Positions 62,446 to 64,000 of a DNA stretch of 64,000 nt are shown here, piece by piece. A model generated the notes under the pieces. The model saw nothing but the letters and a program-made list of their open reading frames with translations. It made no database searches and had not been told where the DNA came from. Position 1 is the first letter of the stretch; each line of letters starts with the position of its first letter. Position numbers and translations under genes: made by a program. Location of the stretch: contig JAIPJY010000012.1 in NCBI GenBank assembly GCA_021733925.1, positions 62,001 through 126,000 of the forward strand, given 5' to 3'. This DNA comes from Prosthecobacter sp. GTDB lineage: Bacteria > Verrucomicrobiota > Verrucomicrobiia > Verrucomicrobiales > Verrucomicrobiaceae.

Positions 62446-62630
62446 AAGGCCAACGGCCTTCCGTAATATAGCCCAGGGGTGCCGAGCTTTAGCGAGTGCT
62501 CCCCTGGGTTCGGGTAGCCAATCCGGGAAGCAAACCCAGCGCCTCTCCACACGACGCCGGGCACCAGCAGCGTCTGCTCCGACATTGCGCCGCAGGGGGC
62601 TGTGTCTTGCGTCCTGTGTCCCGCGCGGTC
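62446..62630. repeat. Noncoding multi-hairpin repeat element
   Basis: The gap between the 89-residue gene and the propeller gene (62372-62667) has no convincing gene. It holds AAGGCC-AAC-GGCCTT (62446-62460), an 8-base-pair stem CCCAGGGG (62472-62479) with CCCCTGGG (62511-62518) around a 31-base loop, and AGCAG-CGT-CTGCT (62566-62578). The arrangement resembles dispersed intergenic repeats of PVC genomes, often mis-annotated as short proteins. Exact ends are not defined by the sequence alone. Confidence 0.6.
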
Positions 62631-62667
62631 CAAGTCCTCCGGCTCCAGATTTCACACTCCCTTGACG

Positions 62668-63969
62668 TCACTCTATTGCGCAAGCGTCAATAAGTGTGCT
62701 TACACGAAAGCCCGTCTGCGTGATCTCAATGAACTCTTTGGAATCCGGATGGTAACGCCAAGGCTTGACCTGCGGGTCCGTCAGCAAACAATCACCGGAC
62801 TTGATGTCCCACACCGTCGTGCCGTCATTATCATGTACGGCAAACAGATACTGGTCGAAAAAGAACGACTCCGTCAGCCTGCGCGGCGGCCATGCGCCGG
62901 ACATCCGCACCTTGGGGCCTGGGAACCATTGCAATTGCTTCCCGTCACGAACATCAATCAAGACCGCTGCAGGCACCATCCATTCTTCATCCCCCCAGCC
63001 CCAAGAAGCCAGCGTAAAGTTGTTGATCCAACACACAGGTTCGTCCCAAGCTTCTCGGCATGCCAAATCACGGTACGTTGGGCCGTCTTCTGATTCCCAC
63101 TCATTATTCAACCACGCCGGCAGATTCCATGCTCGTAGAAATCCCATGGGATGCCAAACCCAGCCATTATCGACGACAAATTGCTGATCGGGCGAGACGC
63201 ACAGACCGCCATGGAAGTAATCGAGGTAGTGAGGCGGCCTCTCTTTGTTCACATAGCAAGTGGGCCCGCGTTCGCTAAGCACCTTCCCTGTCGCAGGATC
63301 ATAAAGATCCAGCCGGTTCCAATCACTGGCTGCGATCAAATAGGTTCGATCTTCATTCCGGAAAAAAGCGACCGGAAAGTGACTGTTTTCACAATGGTAG
63401 TCACCTCGTGAAAGCTTGCTGATGATCTTGCCAGTCTTCACATTGACCAATGCGGCATTGGGACCTGAAGCTTGGGATACGACAGCAAACTCATTGTCTG
63501 GCGAGATGCAGAAACCCGTTTCACCCGTGATCTCGAAACCCAGATCTTCCAGCGGCACCGAGGCGAGGATTTTGGTCTCCTGCGTTGAAAATAAAACCAG
63601 TCTGCCAGTAGTGGACAAGGCCTGCCAGCAAGTCGGCCTGCCCAGAACTGGACGAATATCCACAAAAGAGATAGGGGCATCTTCGAGCTCCAAATCGCGA
63701 GCGGAAAAGCTTAAACCACTTTGCCTATGTTTGATCTCCGGACTTCCGCAGATGCCTCTCCAGTAAATTGTGTCCCGATTCTTAGCCAGCCACTCCTTCG
63801 TGGCTGGCAACCAGGGCTCCGGGGCAGAGGGGTAGCTCTTGGCGCAGTCCTCGCACGTCCAGTTCAAATCCTTTCCGTAGCCCGTGAACCACGCAAATCT
63901 ATATCTATATCCATTTGGTGCTTCCTCCGCCAAATGTCGGCAAATGAATTGCGGATCGTCACTGTACAT
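62668..63969 (-). CDS. WD40/YVTN-like beta-propeller protein
   Basis: A 433-residue protein without a signal peptide. The N-terminal part (1-90) has a Cys-rich segment (WTCEDCAKSY near 37-46). From about 90 onwards repeated strands of a seven-bladed propeller appear: GFCISPDNEFAVVSQASGPN near 152-171, TYLIAASDWNRLDLYDPATG near 212-231, GLCVSPDQQFVVDNGW near 254-269 and FDQYLFAVHDNDGTTVWDIK near 374-393. Propellers of this type act as protein-interaction platforms; the partner is unknown. G+C is lower than in the neighbours, and the gene follows the repeat element. Confidence 0.75.
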   Translation of the reverse strand: MYSDDPQFICRHLAEEAPNGYRYRFAWFTGYGKDLNWTCEDCAKSYPSAPEPWLPATKEWLAKNRDTIYWRGICGSPEIKHRQSGLSFSARDLELEDAPISFVDIRPVLGRPTCWQALSTTGRLVLFSTQETKILASVPLEDLGFEITGETGFCISPDNEFAVVSQASGPNAALVNVKTGKIISKLSRGDYHCENSHFPVAFFRNEDRTYLIAASDWNRLDLYDPATGKVLSERGPTCYVNKERPPHYLDYFHGGLCVSPDQQFVVDNGWVWHPMGFLRAWNLPAWLNNEWESEDGPTYRDLACREAWDEPVCWINNFTLASWGWGDEEWMVPAAVLIDVRDGKQLQWFPGPKVRMSGAWPPRRLTESFFFDQYLFAVHDNDGTTVWDIKSGDCLLTDPQVKPWRYHPDSKEFIEITQTGFRVSTLIDACAIE

Positions 63970-64000
63970 CGTCAGAATTAAAGCGGCTGCCCGGCTGCGC

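Noticed and set aside
62472-62578. tRNA or small structured RNA gene
   Set aside because: The stems do not fold into a cloverleaf and there is no CCA-like or T-loop motif. A repeat element fits better.
62422-62693. Several 60-80-codon frames on both strands
   Set aside because: They fall in the hairpin repeat, have no codon bias, and overlap one another in conflicting frames; typical spurious calls in structured DNA.
1-64000. CRISPR array, prophage or insertion sequence
   Set aside because: No regularly spaced direct repeats, integrase, transposase, or phage structural genes were recognised anywhere in the window.

Overview
The window looks like chromosomal DNA of a Verrucomicrobiota bacterium, most likely Verrucomicrobiaceae (Prosthecobacter or Verrucomicrobium-like). 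The assignment rests on the high G+C content with strongly G/C-biased third codon positions, on the PVC-typical secreted families (DUF1501, DUF1549/DUF1553, the DUF1587-1588-1592-1595 cytochrome set, ThuA-like, ceramidase-like and DUF6807/PmoA-like proteins), and on a MurC-MurB fusion of the kind known from Verrucomicrobium. I found no rRNA, tRNA, CRISPR array, prophage or intact insertion sequence. Layout: 1-7829 holds a partial cytochrome-type planctomycetal protein divergent from a DUF1501 protein, then a TolQ/ExbB-TolR/ExbD-TPR energy-transduction operon. 7868-17327 holds an RRM protein, a small duplicated Cys-rich periplasmic protein, an AraC-type regulator with amidohydrolase, a DUF6807 protein, a 1310-residue mosaic protein ending in a cupredoxin, and an SGNH hydrolase. 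17427-31913 is a run of 14 reading frames, all on the minus strand and closely spaced: FAH hydrolase, SDR, metallopeptidase, two ThuA, a LamG-like protein, polysaccharide deacetylase, two ceramidase-like hydrolases, MFS transporter, beta-hydroxyacid dehydrogenase, an amidohydrolase remnant, a beta-propeller hydrolase and a Gfo/Idh/MocA oxidoreductase. It reads as a carbohydrate or glycoconjugate catabolic operon. A related minus-strand pair (ThuA, sialidase-like) lies at 32502-34647. 34777-37878 carries a K+ channel with RCK domains followed by an unusual NDH-2/cyclic-nucleotide/CBS fusion. 37856-46776 contains a YndJ/DUF1990 pair, a HAD phosphatase, a GH62 arabinofuranosidase broken by one stop codon and fused to an STN-like domain, DUF2851, a PL10-type pectate lyase and small proteins including an HNH nuclease. 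46826-53571 is mostly housekeeping: the MurC-MurB fusion, an O-antigen-ligase-like protein with TPRs, LeuD and a CBS/DRTGG-containing manganese pyrophosphatase. 53611-64000 has an orphan small gene, an antitoxin-toxin-lipase operon, a 1701-residue cytochrome/WD40/DUF1549/DUF1553 protein, a Wadjet JetA-like kleisin without its partners, a noncoding multi-hairpin repeat and a beta-propeller protein. Functionally the window is dominated by secreted polysaccharide, pectin and glycoconjugate breakdown, with cell-envelope synthesis and ion/redox modules between. The best candidates for something new are the orphan JetA, the NDH-2-cNMP-CBS fusion beside the RCK channel, the disrupted GH62-STN fusion, the cupredoxin mosaic protein, and a tandem array of tiny hairpins that all have a TCC/GGA loop.
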